Positions 8,752 through 18,294 of a stretch of DNA of 64,000 nucleotides are shown here, piece by piece (the first letter of the stretch is position 1; every line of letters starts with the position of its first letter). A program made the position numbers and the translations under genes. The notes under the pieces were generated by a model. The model was not told the origin of the DNA. It did no database searches and saw nothing but the letters and a program-made list of their open reading frames with translations. Source of the DNA: UMGS1649 sp045652705 (GTDB lineage: Bacteria > Bacillota > Clostridia > TANB77 > CAG-465); the NCBI GenBank assembly GCA_045652705.1, contig JAZRUV010000039.1, positions 1-64,000 of the forward strand. The letters are read 5' to 3'.

Positions 8752-9462
8752 ATGAAAGTGTTTATGATTACAAAGAAAAAAATAATGTTGTTTGTTTGTT
8801 TTAGTGCGTGTTTGTGTGGTATGGTATTTATAGTTGCTAATGGTACGGTTCAAACAAGTACTACTCCAGCTACAAATAAGACGATAATATTAGACGCGGG
8901 TCATGGAGTGCCGGATTATGGAACAGAAAGTGTAAACGGAACAACTGAACAAGAACTAAATCTAGCAATAACTTTAAAATTACAACAATTACTTGAACAA
9001 AGTGGAACAAAGGTAATACTTACTCGTTCTGATGACAACGGAATATATGAAGTAGACAAGGACTCTATACGTTCAAAAAAGATAAGCGACATGAAAAACA
9101 GAGTATATATTGGAAACAACTCGGATGCAGACATATATGTGTCAATTCATATGAATTATTATGCAGATTCGCAGTATAGTGGATGGCAAACTTTTTACCA
9201 GTCAAGGTGTGAAGATAGTAGAAAATTAGCAACAATAATACAGCAGTCACTTAGTGAAAATATAGGACAGAACAAGAGGAACCCTATGGCTATAAAAGGT
9301 GCGTATATAATGGATAAGGTAAATATTCCAGCTACTATTGTAGAATGCGGTTTTTTATCTAATAAAAACGATGAAGAAAAGCTAAAAACAGATGAATATC
9401 AATCGAAGCTGGCGTGGGGAATTTATATAGGGATACAAAAATATTTCAATAATATTAAATGA
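8752..9462 (+). CDS. cwlD: N-acetylmuramoyl-L-alanine amidase, CwlD-like
   Basis: A 236-residue secreted or membrane-anchored amidase of the Amidase_3 family. A basic start and hydrophobic segment (IMLFVCFSACLCGMVFIV) form the signal anchor. The catalytic domain shows LDAGHG, the metal-binding Glu in TEQELNLA, SIHMNYY, and the catalytic Glu in VECGFLSN. Length and single-domain layout match CwlD, which with a deacetylase makes muramic-delta-lactam in the spore cortex. It is monocistronic, between terminator-like hairpins. CwlD is favoured over other amidases because no cell-wall-binding repeats are present. Confidence 0.8.
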   Translation: MKVFMITKKKIMLFVCFSACLCGMVFIVANGTVQTSTTPATNKTIILDAGHGVPDYGTESVNGTTEQELNLAITLKLQQLLEQSGTKVILTRSDDNGIYEVDKDSIRSKKISDMKNRVYIGNNSDADIYVSIHMNYYADSQYSGWQTFYQSRCEDSRKLATIIQQSLSENIGQNKRNPMAIKGAYIMDKVNIPATIVECGFLSNKNDEEKLKTDEYQSKLAWGIYIGIQKYFNNIK

Positions 9463-9580
9463 ATGGTATATTGAACAACTCATTTAATAACAAAATTACA
9501 AATGTTTTATTTTTTCTATAAAACATATTGTGATTTTTCTTTTTTTAGTATACACTTGAAAGTGTAAAATGGGGGGACAA

Positions 9581-10801
9581 ATGAAAACAGGTAAAAAAGA
9601 TGCAGTAAGTTTAATAGTATTAGTAATAACAATTATTATTATGATAATATTGGCGGGGCAAATAATACTTTCTTTAAATAATGTAAGTATAATAGACAAA
9701 GCTAATGAGGCAACGCTTAAATCGGATTTGCAACATATAAGACAAGCTATTGTAATGGAGAAATTAGAAAGTAGCGCAGATGAAAGAACGCCAAATTATA
9801 ATAGTATAATACCTGAGAAATATAAAGAAAAAATTATAGTGTTGGCTGACGAACGTATGTTATATATATGTAAGCCAAACACGGAAGAGGGAAGGATTGC
9901 ACGTGAGGCTGGCTTTATAGTAATTGAAAAAACAGTACTGCCTATAATGAATACAGTTGAAAAAATACAAGCGGTGGCTGAAGAATATGTTGCTTCTGGA
10001 AACTCTACATCAGACGCAAGTTTGTTGGTCGTTCAGTATATAAGAAATTTGAGTTATAGTGGAACAACTTGGACTACTGTGGCGGGCGCGGTTGATGCAA
10101 ATTTTGTACAACATGTTAATAGAAGGTTGGGAATGACAAGCGCGCAAGTAAAACAAGAAATAAAGGAATTAAATGATCCAATAACAGGAGAAAAGATAGA
10201 CTTTATTCATGCAATAGCGTCGCTAAATGGCTATATGTACAATACACAAAGTTCCCAAACTAAGAAGATTTTAGCGGAATATTCTGCTTGGGCAGGAGAT
10301 TTGTGTACACTGATGGAACAAGTGGTTAATTATGCTTCGTCAAAATCATATAGCTCGCCATATACAGAGCAAGCTAAAAAAGATATAGAAAATTATATAG
10401 ATAGTATGTTGGGGACTAAAAATGAAAGTTCTACATTTGGAATGGCAGATATGTTGGCGGATGCGGATGCTGTTGCAATGTATAATATGATTTTAGAAGG
10501 AAAAACAATAAGCGAAACAATATATGATTACTATTGCGGAGACTATAATTGCAAAAATAGATATAACATATTTGCGGACTATCTATTAGATTTATCTACA
10601 AATGCACTAGCGGTAAATACTGTTACAAAAGTGACAGAGCCTAAAGAAAAAGTAGCATATTTGTTTATGGGAAAAACAAATGTATTGTATACGGGTTACG
10701 CAGCAGCTATAACGAGTGTAGGAACAGTTACTTCACTTCCTGAGGAATTGTGTGGCATTATTGCCAATAAGTTTTCTCAATATATAGAAAATAATATATA
10801 A
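9581..10801 (+). CDS. Large protein with type IV pilin-like N-terminus
   Basis: About 406 residues. The N-terminus (KKDAVSLIVLVITIIIMIIL followed by AGQIIL) is a prepilin-like hydrophobic helix of the kind common in clostridial pseudopilins, followed by IDKANEATLKSDLQHIRQA as in type IV pilin helices. The remaining 350 residues are a large extracellular domain not recognised, helical and with three Cys in YYCGDYNCKNRY and LCGII. A nearby ATG at 9569 is the alternative start. It could be a substrate of the CpaF/TadB system 3 kb upstream, but it is monocistronic. A short palindrome (ACACTTGAAAGTGT, 9552-9565) lies just before the start. Confidence 0.65.
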   Translation: MKTGKKDAVSLIVLVITIIIMIILAGQIILSLNNVSIIDKANEATLKSDLQHIRQAIVMEKLESSADERTPNYNSIIPEKYKEKIIVLADERMLYICKPNTEEGRIAREAGFIVIEKTVLPIMNTVEKIQAVAEEYVASGNSTSDASLLVVQYIRNLSYSGTTWTTVAGAVDANFVQHVNRRLGMTSAQVKQEIKELNDPITGEKIDFIHAIASLNGYMYNTQSSQTKKILAEYSAWAGDLCTLMEQVVNYASSKSYSSPYTEQAKKDIENYIDSMLGTKNESSTFGMADMLADADAVAMYNMILEGKTISETIYDYYCGDYNCKNRYNIFADYLLDLSTNALAVNTVTKVTEPKEKVAYLFMGKTNVLYTGYAAAITSVGTVTSLPEELCGIIANKFSQYIENNI

Positions 10802-10921
10802 ATATTTGGTGGGGCGTTTCAGCCTCGCTAAATATTTATATGTTCAAATAAAAAGCAAGTAGACTGTGGATACAGATATATATTAAATGTGATTTTGAAA
10901 TAAAAAGATTGGAGAAGAATA

Positions 10922-11395
10922 ATGCAAGTGCAGGAAAGATTTATGAAAGAAGCAATAAAGGAAGCTATAAAAGCAAAGAAAATAGATGAAGTGCCTATAG
11001 GAGCTGTTATTGTAAAAGAAGATAAAATTATATCTAGAGGACACAATTTGCGTGAAAGTAGACAGAACAGTTTAAAACATGCTGAAATAATTGCTATAGA
11101 TAGGGCGTGCAAAAAACTAAATAACTTTAGGTTAGAGGATTGTGATTTGTATGTAACAGTTGAGCCGTGTTTAATGTGTTCGGGAGCCATAGTTCAATCG
11201 AGGATTAGAAAAGTGTATTTCGGTGCTTGCGATGAGAAGTATGGAGCTGTAACTAGCGTGGCTAATGCTTTTGATATTAAGTCCAACCACAAGGTAGAAT
11301 TTGAGCAAGGAATTTGCAAAGATGAGTGTGAAGGGTTAATGAAAGACTTTTTTAAGGAGCTTAGAAAAAGGAAAAAAGAGTGTAAGAATAATTGA
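10922..11395 (+). CDS. tadA: tRNA-specific adenosine deaminase TadA
   Basis: A 157-residue cytidine-deaminase-fold enzyme that converts A34 to inosine in tRNA-Arg(ACG), allowing one tRNA to read CGU, CGC and CGA. Zinc and catalytic motifs are HAE (LKHAEIIAID) and PCLMC (VTVEPCLMCSGAI), with the family segment RIRKVYFGA. The start has GGAG about eight bases upstream. It is immediately followed by a terminator and the 3' half of a tRNA-Arg(ACG) gene, its own substrate. It should not be confused with the TadA of Tad pili. Confidence 0.92.
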   Translation: MQVQERFMKEAIKEAIKAKKIDEVPIGAVIVKEDKIISRGHNLRESRQNSLKHAEIIAIDRACKKLNNFRLEDCDLYVTVEPCLMCSGAIVQSRIRKVYFGACDEKYGAVTSVANAFDIKSNHKVEFEQGICKDECEGLMKDFFKELRKRKKECKNN

Positions 11396-11408
11396 TTTAA
11401 ATAACAAT

Positions 11409-11435
11409 AAAACCATTCTTTTACAGAATGGTTTT
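11409..11435 (+). terminator. Intrinsic terminator after tadA
   Basis: AAAACCATTC pairs with GAATGGTTTT over a 7-base loop. The A-run on the other side lets it serve the minus strand too, just downstream of the tRNA 3' half. Confidence 0.8.
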
Positions 11436-11438
11436 GTT

Positions 11439-11485
11439 TGGTGCACCAAAAGGGACTCGAACCCCCAACCTTCAGATTCGTAGTC
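11439..11485 (-). pseudogene. 3' half of split host tRNA-Arg(ACG), left element junction
   Basis: On the minus strand this reads anticodon loop (GACTACGAA), 3' anticodon stem TCTGA, variable loop, T arm with GTTCGAGT, acceptor TTGGTGC, A and an encoded CCA. The acceptor and anticodon stem pair perfectly with the 5' half 12.5 kb away at 24038-24076 (GCACCAA and TCAGA). The two halves are therefore one former gene interrupted at the anticodon loop. Past the core, at 11486, the sequence no longer matches a tRNA. Confidence 0.85.
11477..11485. other. attL core
   Basis: The 9-bp core TTCGTAGTC, shared by the left junction, the right junction (24038-24046) and the element's own intact tRNA-Arg (23893-23901). 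Length fits a tyrosine-recombinase crossover region. Confidence 0.75.
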
Positions 11486-11657
11486 GTACACCAAGCGTCA
11501 AAATAAGTATATCATTAAGCACTAGAAAAATCAAGCAAAAACGATACAAGCATTGAAAATACTGCGAAAAATCTTATTACCTTTGATAAAACAAAAATTT
11601 ATTTTAATTTAAAAAAATATAAAAAAGTTTAAATTAGTTTAAGAAAAATTACAAAAA

Positions 11658-11674
11658 TTGGGGTAAAATTGGGG
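11658..11674. repeat. Left end repeat of the element
   Basis: TTGGGGTAAAATTGGGG near the left end recurs with one mismatch at 23957-23973 near the right end, in the same orientation. The paired TTGGGG units are candidates for integrase arm-type or accessory-factor sites. An inverted CCCCAA follows at about 11700. Confidence 0.5.
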
Positions 11675-11738
11675 TATAGTATAAGCAAATAAATTTTATT
11701 CCCCAATTTTGGGAAAGGTAAATCAAAGGTAAAAATAT

Positions 11739-12092
11739 ATGGAAAAAATAAAACCAAGTTACTATGCAATAATACCTGCAAAGGTAAGGTATGATGAAAA
11801 TCTAAATAATGGACAAAAATTGTTATATGGTGAAATAACAGCACTAACAAATAAGAAAGGATATTGTTTTGCAGGAAACAAATATTTCGCAAGATTATAT
11901 AATTGTGATCCAAACACAATATCTAGATGGATAAGCACCCTTGTTAAGGAGGGATATCTAGAAGTAAAGATAGTAAAAAATAGTGAAGATTCAAAAAGAA
12001 AGATATACATATTAGATAATAGCAGACCAACTCGTAAGAAAAATATAGACGATGAACTAGACTATAATGATTATATAGATGTTGGATATTAA
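11739..12092 (+). CDS. Winged-helix DNA-binding protein of the element
   Basis: A 117-residue helix-turn-helix protein of the type found at the start of phage and conjugative-element replication modules. Family features: IPAKVRYDENLNNGQKLLYG, GYCFAGNKYFARLYNCDPNT, ISRWISTLVKEGYLEV as recognition helix and wing. It begins about 250 bases inside the left junction and is followed by a repeat cluster that could be its binding site. It could start replication of the excised element or regulate it. No DnaD or primase domain is attached. Confidence 0.7.
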   Translation: MEKIKPSYYAIIPAKVRYDENLNNGQKLLYGEITALTNKKGYCFAGNKYFARLYNCDPNTISRWISTLVKEGYLEVKIVKNSEDSKRKIYILDNSRPTRKKNIDDELDYNDYIDVGY

Positions 12093-12100
12093 TATATGAC

Positions 12101-12190
12101 TTCTATACAAAATTGTAGAGAGGGTATTATCAAAAATGACTATAGGTACTCTACAAAAATGTAGAGAAGGTATCTACAAAATTGTAGCAT
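12101..12190. repeat. Iteron-like inverted repeats downstream of HTH gene
   Basis: Three copies of a CTACAAAAxTGTAG-type palindrome at about 12103-12120, 12150-12166 and 12174-12187, the first two followed by GAG(A/G)GGTAT-like sequence. The sites lie just after the winged-helix gene, as for iterons or autoregulatory operators. Confidence 0.55.
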
Positions 12191-12362
12191 ATAATAATAT
12201 AAATTAAATATTATAAATTATTATTACAAGTTATTATATTAACAAAAATGTATTTTGAGAAAAATGTAGAATTTAGATAAATTTGGACTACAACTCCAGA
12301 TTTCTCTAAAAAGTACTAGACAGAATATTATTTTTGTGTTACACTTGTTTTGAGGTGTTAAG

Positions 12363-13634
12363 ATGGAAAAATATAGAGCAAGAACAATAGAAAAGAGTTT
12401 ACAGTCTTTAATAACAAAATTCCCTGTTATAATGGTAACAGGACCAAGACAAGTTGGAAAAACAACATTGCTTAATTATATTGCTGTTAACTCTAATAAA
12501 AAAATAAATTATGTGTCTTTAGATAATTTATTGGTAAGACAACAAGCAATAGAAGACCCAGAACTATTTTTAAGAACATATGAAGCTCCAGTAATAATAG
12601 ATGAGTTTCAATATGCTCCTGAACTATTGTCATATATAAAAATAAAGGTAGATGAAGCAAGAAAAAATGCAATGTTTGGTGATGGTAAAGAAGTAGAGAC
12701 TATGTATTTCTTAACTGGTTCTCAAGTATTCCAAACTATGGCTAATGTTAGTGAGTCTCTTGCAGGAAGAATGGGTATTTTGGACTTATATGGCTTTTCT
12801 ACAAGGGAATTAGAAGGTGTAGAAGAAACAATATTTATTCCAGATGTTAATCTTTTAAAACAAAAAGAAAAAGTAAAAAAATTATCTACTAAAAAATTGT
12901 TTGAAAGAATATTAAACGGAAGTTATCCAGAAGTTGTAAATGGAAAAACAGATGCGGAAAAAACATCAGCATTTTATGAAACATATATTAGAACGTATAT
13001 TGAAAGGGATGTTAGACAATTAATAAATGTAAAAGACGAGACTAAATTTTTAAGATTTATATCGTCTGTTGCAGCGAGAACTGCTCAAGAATATAACGTA
13101 AGTGATATAGCAACAGACGTAGGAGTAGATAGTAAAACAATTGATGAATGGGTGTCTATTCTTAAAAATACAAATCTTATATATATGTTACAATCATACT
13201 CTAATAACAATGTTAAAAAAGCAATTAAAAGACCAAAGATATATTTTATGGATACAGGCCTTGCATGTTATTTAACTGGTTACCTAAATGCAGAGACTCT
13301 AGAGAAAAGTGCATACAATGGTGCTATATTTGAAACATATGTAGTTAGTGAAATTATAAAAACATTTACTAACAACGGTATGAGCCCTAGAATGAGACTA
13401 TATTATTATCGAGACAGCAATGCTAAAGAAATAGATTTATTAATTATTTATGATAACAAAGTATATCCTGTAGAAATAAAGAAAAGTGCAAACCCTGGAA
13501 AAACTGCCTTCAAAAACTTTGATGTTGTGGATAAGTTTGGTCTAGAAGTAGGAGATGGAATCGTACTTTGTATGATAGATGAAATATTTGCAGTAGAAGA
13601 AAACAAATATTTTGTTCCTATAGAGTATATTTAA
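12363..13634 (+). CDS. AAA ATPase with DUF4143 domain
   Basis: A 423-residue protein of the COG1373 type. An N-terminal P-loop (GPRQVGKTT near residue 30) and Walker B (VIIDEFQYAP) form the AAA core. The sensor segment YFLTGSQVFQ follows. The C-terminal DUF4143 region ends in EIDLLIIYDNKVYPVEIKKS, a nuclease-like E..D..EIK pattern. Function of the family is uncertain. Such genes are frequent in gut genomes and mobile elements. It is preceded by an AT-rich 270-base stretch with the repeat cluster and followed by a SWIM protein gene, probably co-transcribed. Confidence 0.8.
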   Translation: MEKYRARTIEKSLQSLITKFPVIMVTGPRQVGKTTLLNYIAVNSNKKINYVSLDNLLVRQQAIEDPELFLRTYEAPVIIDEFQYAPELLSYIKIKVDEARKNAMFGDGKEVETMYFLTGSQVFQTMANVSESLAGRMGILDLYGFSTRELEGVEETIFIPDVNLLKQKEKVKKLSTKKLFERILNGSYPEVVNGKTDAEKTSAFYETYIRTYIERDVRQLINVKDETKFLRFISSVAARTAQEYNVSDIATDVGVDSKTIDEWVSILKNTNLIYMLQSYSNNNVKKAIKRPKIYFMDTGLACYLTGYLNAETLEKSAYNGAIFETYVVSEIIKTFTNNGMSPRMRLYYYRDSNAKEIDLLIIYDNKVYPVEIKKSANPGKTAFKNFDVVDKFGLEVGDGIVLCMIDEIFAVEENKYFVPIEYI

Positions 13635-13658
13635 AAAAATTAATTGTGAGGTAAAACT

Positions 13659-14150
13659 ATGTCAAAAGGTGATTCGAATTCTAAATTAAGATACAATATA
13701 CATGAACGAATGCAAGAATTTTTTGATGATGTAATTTTAAAAAGAGGATTGAACTATTTCTATGAAGAAAGAGTTCAAGATGTTTGTAGAGTAAAAGGAG
13801 ATTTTTATTCTACAGTAGAAGGTACATACCCATATACTATAAAAATACAAATTAAAAATAACGACATTGAAGAAATGTATTGTGATTGTCCTTATGCAGA
13901 AGAAGGTTGCTATTGTAAACATATGGCGGCGACTTTAATATATATCGAACAAAATTTAGAAAATATACTTACAGATAAAGACATAGAAAAACAAATTGCA
14001 AAAAGAACAAAAGAAATTGAGAAGCATTTAAGTAATATTTCCGAGCAACAATTAAGACAATACATAGCAGATATTGCTTTAGACAATGAAAATATATATA
14101 GCGATTTAAGAACAATGAGCACAATGAATAATTTTCACATAGTAAAATAG
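13659..14150 (+). CDS. SWIM zinc-finger protein
   Basis: A 163-residue protein with a SWIM-type zinc finger CDCPYAEEGCYCKH (C-x-C-x(n)-C-x-H) at about residues 75-88, preceded by the usual beta-strands (FYSTVEGTYPYTIKIQI). SWIM fingers bind DNA or proteins. The C-terminal region is helical and breaks off at residue 163, much shorter than many SWIM proteins, so it may be a stand-alone finger. GAGG precedes the ATG and the ATPase gene lies directly upstream. Confidence 0.7.
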   Translation: MSKGDSNSKLRYNIHERMQEFFDDVILKRGLNYFYEERVQDVCRVKGDFYSTVEGTYPYTIKIQIKNNDIEEMYCDCPYAEEGCYCKHMAATLIYIEQNLENILTDKDIEKQIAKRTKEIEKHLSNISEQQLRQYIADIALDNENIYSDLRTMSTMNNFHIVK

Positions 14151-14160
14151 AAAAAATAAC

Positions 14161-14203
14161 AAACAACAGTAACTCTAATTTTAAACAAGAGATACTGTTG
14201 TTT
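14161..14203. terminator. Stem-loop terminator
   Basis: AAACAACAGTA pairs with TACTGTTGTTT after the SWIM gene, with a loop of about 20 bases. The rest of the 400-base gap to 14557 holds no gene that I can see. Confidence 0.65.
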
Positions 14204-14247
14204 GGCTTATATGTAGTATTTGACTTAAAATAACCAACTTGGTCATC

Positions 14248-14265
14248 GTATTACAAATGTAATAC
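14248..14265. promoter_or_regulatory. Perfect palindrome, operator candidate
   Basis: GTATTACA-AA-TGTAATAC is an 8-bp inverted repeat, with a further half-site TTGTAATAC at 14276-14284. It lies in the intergenic region before the cargo operon and could bind a dimeric repressor. Confidence 0.5.
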
Positions 14266-14556
14266 AAAATTGAAATTGTAATACAAGTTTAGTGGCTGTG
14301 CCTCTAAGATGCGCGTCAATGTGTCTTACATCTATTCCTGCATTAAGTGAGAAATAAGCCTAATAATACAGATAAATATATGTTTTTGCGTAAACAGAGT
14401 GAACATTAATAAAACATATAAATAAGATGAAAAGGTATATGTAATGAAATAAAAATCAATGGTGAAAAACACACTATCTATAGTTGCAAAAAAATGTTGT
14501 TTATGATATATATCATATGAGTAAGTGTATCTAGAAACATGAACAAAGGAGTATTT

Positions 14557-15240
14557 ATGAATTTAATACAAAAGATTAAGCAAATATTTAGTTTTAATAA
14601 GACAAAACAACTTGAAGCACCTAAAGAAATACCGATAAAAGTAGATAAGCCTAAAATAAACCTTTTCGAAGACTTAAGCAAACAAACAATAGACTTAACA
14701 AAGGAAGAAAAATTAAAACAAATATTAAAAACGGCGGGATGCAAAAAAGAAATTTTTTGGCGTGTAGATGATTTAGAAAATATAGATGCAGATAATTTAA
14801 GAGAAGTATTGAAACTATTAAGTAGTATAAAATTAACAAAATATGAACTAAATGTTGTTTTAGGACAAAATATAGAATTATTAAATACAAATTATATATT
14901 TATAGATGCTAACATACAAATATTAAAAGAATATCTAAAAGATGAAATCGTATTAAAGAACATTATATATACAAATCCTTTTGTTTTAACTAACAGAATA
15001 GAAACGGTAATATTAAATGTAAAAGATAGATTTGATAATATAGGTTTATCGCAAAAAGAACAAATAAATATACTAGATGAAAACTCAAACATACTTTCAT
15101 TAGATATAGAAGTGTTAAATCAAAGTATAAATATAATAAAACAATATTATTTAGCAGATGCTAAAAAAATTATATTAGAAGATCCTAATATAATAGGAAT
15201 AACAGATATAAATGTATTAAGAGGTTATATCGAAAATTAA
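14557..15240 (+). CDS. Element cargo protein with mTERF-like helical repeats
   Basis: About 227 residues, unknown function. After a charged N-terminus, residues about 60-227 show repeating two-helix units with motifs such as NIELLNTNYIFIDANIQIL, TNPFVLTNRIETVILNV and DPNIIGITDINVLRGYI, resembling the leucine/proline pattern of mTERF repeats (nucleic-acid binding in eukaryotes). The ATG at 14557 has AAAGGAG five bases upstream; an ATG at 14539 is less likely. It opens a run of five genes in one direction. The similarity is by eye only. Confidence 0.55.
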   Translation: MNLIQKIKQIFSFNKTKQLEAPKEIPIKVDKPKINLFEDLSKQTIDLTKEEKLKQILKTAGCKKEIFWRVDDLENIDADNLREVLKLLSSIKLTKYELNVVLGQNIELLNTNYIFIDANIQILKEYLKDEIVLKNIIYTNPFVLTNRIETVILNVKDRFDNIGLSQKEQINILDENSNILSLDIEVLNQSINIIKQYYLADAKKIILEDPNIIGITDINVLRGYIEN

Positions 15241-15250
15241 GAGGTATTAT

Positions 15251-17486
15251 ATGGATGAACAAGCAAAGTTAATGCTTTATAGACAACTACAAGAAATGAG
15301 TGAATTAAATCAAAAAGAAAACGCAGCATCACTTATTTCTGAACAAGAGTTTTTAGCATTATCAGCTAAAGAAGCATTAAAATACACATTTGAATATAGA
15401 GATAGAGAAACAGATTTTGGCGAAAATATTTACTATTTAGAAATGCCAGATATGGATTTTTCAGGTCAAGATTTAAGTGATGTTCGTATTAGTAAGTTTA
15501 TGCTTTCTCGTATGGAAGATGGTAAAAGAGTACCAAGTAAAATAAATGTAAATGGTACAAGAATAGCAATAAACCTAAATGGAATAGGAATAAGTGAGCA
15601 GTCACAAGATGAGTTGGGGATTTCAGACCAAGTTATAGATTTTAGCAATGTGGATTTTAGAGGCTGTGAAATAAGAGGTATATTACCTGACGAATATGCA
15701 GAAGAAACAAAAGCAAAAACAAGAGGACAAATAACTGTAACAGGAAGAGAAAATCTAGATGAAAGATATTTACAAAGAAGGAAAGAACATCACCTTATGC
15801 CGGGCGAAAGAAAAGTTACAGAAAGAGCATATGCAAGACTACTTTCAGGTGAAACATTAAAAGGAACTAGAGACCAAGATAGAATAGACTTTACAGATTA
15901 TGACTTGGAAGGTTTATCTGAAGAACAAATAAGATATCTAATGGATAAGAAAGAAATAACATTAGACACATATCAAATAGAGTCAAATAGTGATTATGTA
16001 TCACAGTATAGAAAGCGGACAATTAAGAGAAGAAAGTAGAAGAAGGATAATATATGAATATGAGAAAGGAAATGCTACATATTTTAGTCAACATATCGAT
16101 GAATTAGATGCTTGGACACGAGGAGAGGTATTTGAAGAAGTATTACTAATGGCATCCGAAAGAGAGGATATAGAGTTTTTAAAACAATACTTTTGTGAAG
16201 CTGGTTACATACATGGTTTACAAGATCAAATAATAATAAAAGCATATAAATCAGGAGATATAGAATTCGCACAGCAACATTTTGATGAAATTGGTCTTGC
16301 GGGAGGTTGGCCGTTGCAAAGGCAAATAATGATGACTTCCTATGAAAGAGGAGATATAGAATTTGTAGAAGAATACATTAATCGAGTTCATTTTGAGATC
16401 CGAGGGGAAATACTAAAAACAGCCTATGAGAAAGAAGATATGACATTTGTAGAACGACATCTCTCACATACTGACAGTCATACAAGGCTTGAGTTAGCAA
16501 TAGCCGAAAGAAAAAAGGGAAAAAATGAACTAGTAAGAAAACTATTAATGGTAGAAAATAGTAAAAAGGAGCAACAAGGGAAAAAGACAGTATCTTGTTC
16601 AGGAAAAATGTTGAATGAAGCATTGTCTCAAGGAAAAATAGATAAAGATTTTATTATAGTATTAATAAGGTTAGGTTCTGGTTTAGACTACGTTGCTTAT
16701 AATAATGTTGATGGTTCAACACCCGAATACATACCAACACTATATAAAGCCTTAAAATTAGAAGATGCTACTGTTAGAAAAGAAATTATAACAGAAATGT
16801 TAAAATCAGGAGTAAGTATTGATTCTAAATATGTAGCAAGAACGTATCATTGGGACAAAAGTGTTGAAAAAACAGAGATTCACTGCTTAGATGCAAATAA
16901 TGGTGAATTAGTTCAAATAATGAGTGAGTTAGGTATGGAAGTGCCACAGGAAAAGCAAAATATAACCGCACCTAAAAGAGGGGAAAAGCAACCTAAAGAG
17001 CAAAAGCAAGATAATAGAGTTTTAGTTTGTGACTTCTTAACTCACGAGGTAGGATTAAATGAAGAAGAAATTAAAAAACTAGAAACTACATATAGGGGTT
17101 GGGGAAGAGATTTATATAGTCTATCAACAGAAAGACTTGGTATGCAAAAAGCAATTTTGGATTCAGTTGGTGGTACAAAAAGAGCATTTACAACAGATGC
17201 TAAAGTATTAAATAATGACCCACAAGTTTTATATTCAAGACTAATGTTTTATAGAGAAAGTGGTATAACTGTGATGCCAGACAGATTATATACAACATTA
17301 GGAATATCTAAAAAAGGATTTGCTAAAAATTTCGGAAGTAGAGTTTTAGAAAAAGGAAATATGGAAGATTCGGATTATGAATATAAACTAAAACAAGAAC
17401 TACTAAAAAGATACCCAATGCCAGAAACTAGAGATGAACTAAAGAGAACATTGGAAGAATTGAATAAAGAAGAAATTGGAGGATAG
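15251..17486 (+). CDS. Element cargo protein: pentapeptide-like region plus helical repeats, frame-broken at CGG
   Basis: Two frames that together encode about 744 residues. The first frame (to 16039) carries a short pentapeptide-like part (MDFSGQDLSDVRI, IDFSNVDFRGCEIRG) and ends soon after IESNSDYVSQYRK-CGG. The second frame runs to 17486 and has 28-33-residue helical repeats (SYERGDIEFVEEYI, AYEKEDMTFVERHL). The first frame's YQIESNSDYVSQY matches the repeat motif YEYEKGNATYFSQH of the second, and skipping C at 16016 places them 28 residues apart, the same spacing as other repeats. This supports one gene. The C-terminal part again has an mTERF-like stretch (VLNNDPQVLYSRLMFY). Function unknown. 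Confidence 0.6.
16016..16019 (+). other. Putative +1 recoding site (CGGA)
   Basis: In-frame AAG CGG ACA in the 15251-17486 gene. Skipping C gives GGA CAA TTA AGA and keeps the helical-repeat register. The unshifted frame stops seven codons later. Confidence 0.55.
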
Positions 17487-17490
17487 ATTT

Positions 17491-18294
17491 ATGCCATTAT
17501 ATAGTAAAAAAGAGCCATATCGTTCTATGTTAGAAGAATTAGAAGAAGAAAGAGCGTTTACTTTCAAAGGCTCATATATATTAGATGCAGATGAAAAAAT
17601 GGGACAAGCAAGTAAAGAACTAGAAAGAATAATAAATAAAAATACTAAAGGTAAATTGCCACCAGGTTTATCTAAAGAAGAAACACAACGAGAAATGGAA
17701 AGATTATCTACAGGTATAATAGATAGATTAAGAAGTGCAAACGGAAAGTTCAAAGCGTTTGTTTATTCTAAAGGTGGCTCTAGAACTTCTGCAAACGAAG
17801 CACAACAAACAGAATTATCACAAAAAGGTGCAAACGTGGAATATACAGTTATGGTGGTAAATGGTGTAGCAATATTAGAGCCGTTAGGACAAGAGGATAA
17901 TGCTACATATATAGCAGAAGAAAGGGAAGGTCTAGAAGAAGCAATAACTCAATTTGGCAGAGGTGAGGCTATAGATAGCGGAATAATCCAAAAAGTAATT
18001 CACGATAGAAAAGAAAGAGAAGGATACAACTATGGTTCTAACCATATATTACAATTATTAGATTATGCTATTGACGATCCACAGAGACTATTACAAGTTG
18101 TTAGAGAGCATAATGGTTGTGGGCTAAAGAGAATATCTCAAAATATGCCTACTACAGTTGATGCTATTCATTCGCAAACAGATTCAAGAGTTGATGAAAT
18201 GGGAATTAGTGCTGAAGAAACAATAAAAGCAGGAACAGAATTGGAAAGAACACAAGAAATAAAAGGAAAGGAGACTCCTTATGAAAGTGTATAA
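17491..18294 (+). CDS. Element cargo protein, unknown
   Basis: A 267-residue soluble protein with no recognised domain. It has an acidic N-terminal helix (EELEEERAFTFKG), a segment SNGKF-type basic patch near FKAFVYSKGGSRTSAN, then a beta-rich YTVMVVNGVAILEPLG and a C-terminal helical region. The ATG has GGAGG seven bases upstream and lies four bases after the previous stop; the gene overlaps the next start by 14 bases. Tight coupling with both neighbours suggests one functional unit. Confidence 0.6.
   Translation: MPLYSKKEPYRSMLEELEEERAFTFKGSYILDADEKMGQASKELERIINKNTKGKLPPGLSKEETQREMERLSTGIIDRLRSANGKFKAFVYSKGGSRTSANEAQQTELSQKGANVEYTVMVVNGVAILEPLGQEDNATYIAEEREGLEEAITQFGRGEAIDSGIIQKVIHDRKEREGYNYGSNHILQLLDYAIDDPQRLLQVVREHNGCGLKRISQNMPTTVDAIHSQTDSRVDEMGISAEETIKAGTELERTQEIKGKETPYESV

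Noticed and set aside
10799..10840. Hairpin with AAATATTT arms after the pilin-like gene
   Set aside because: Imperfect inner stem and no T-run; not called as a terminator.
15990..16039. Separate start for the second half of the 15251 gene (GTG at 15990 or ATG at 15996)
   Set aside because: No ribosome site precedes it and the repeat register crosses the junction, so one frame-shifted gene is preferred.
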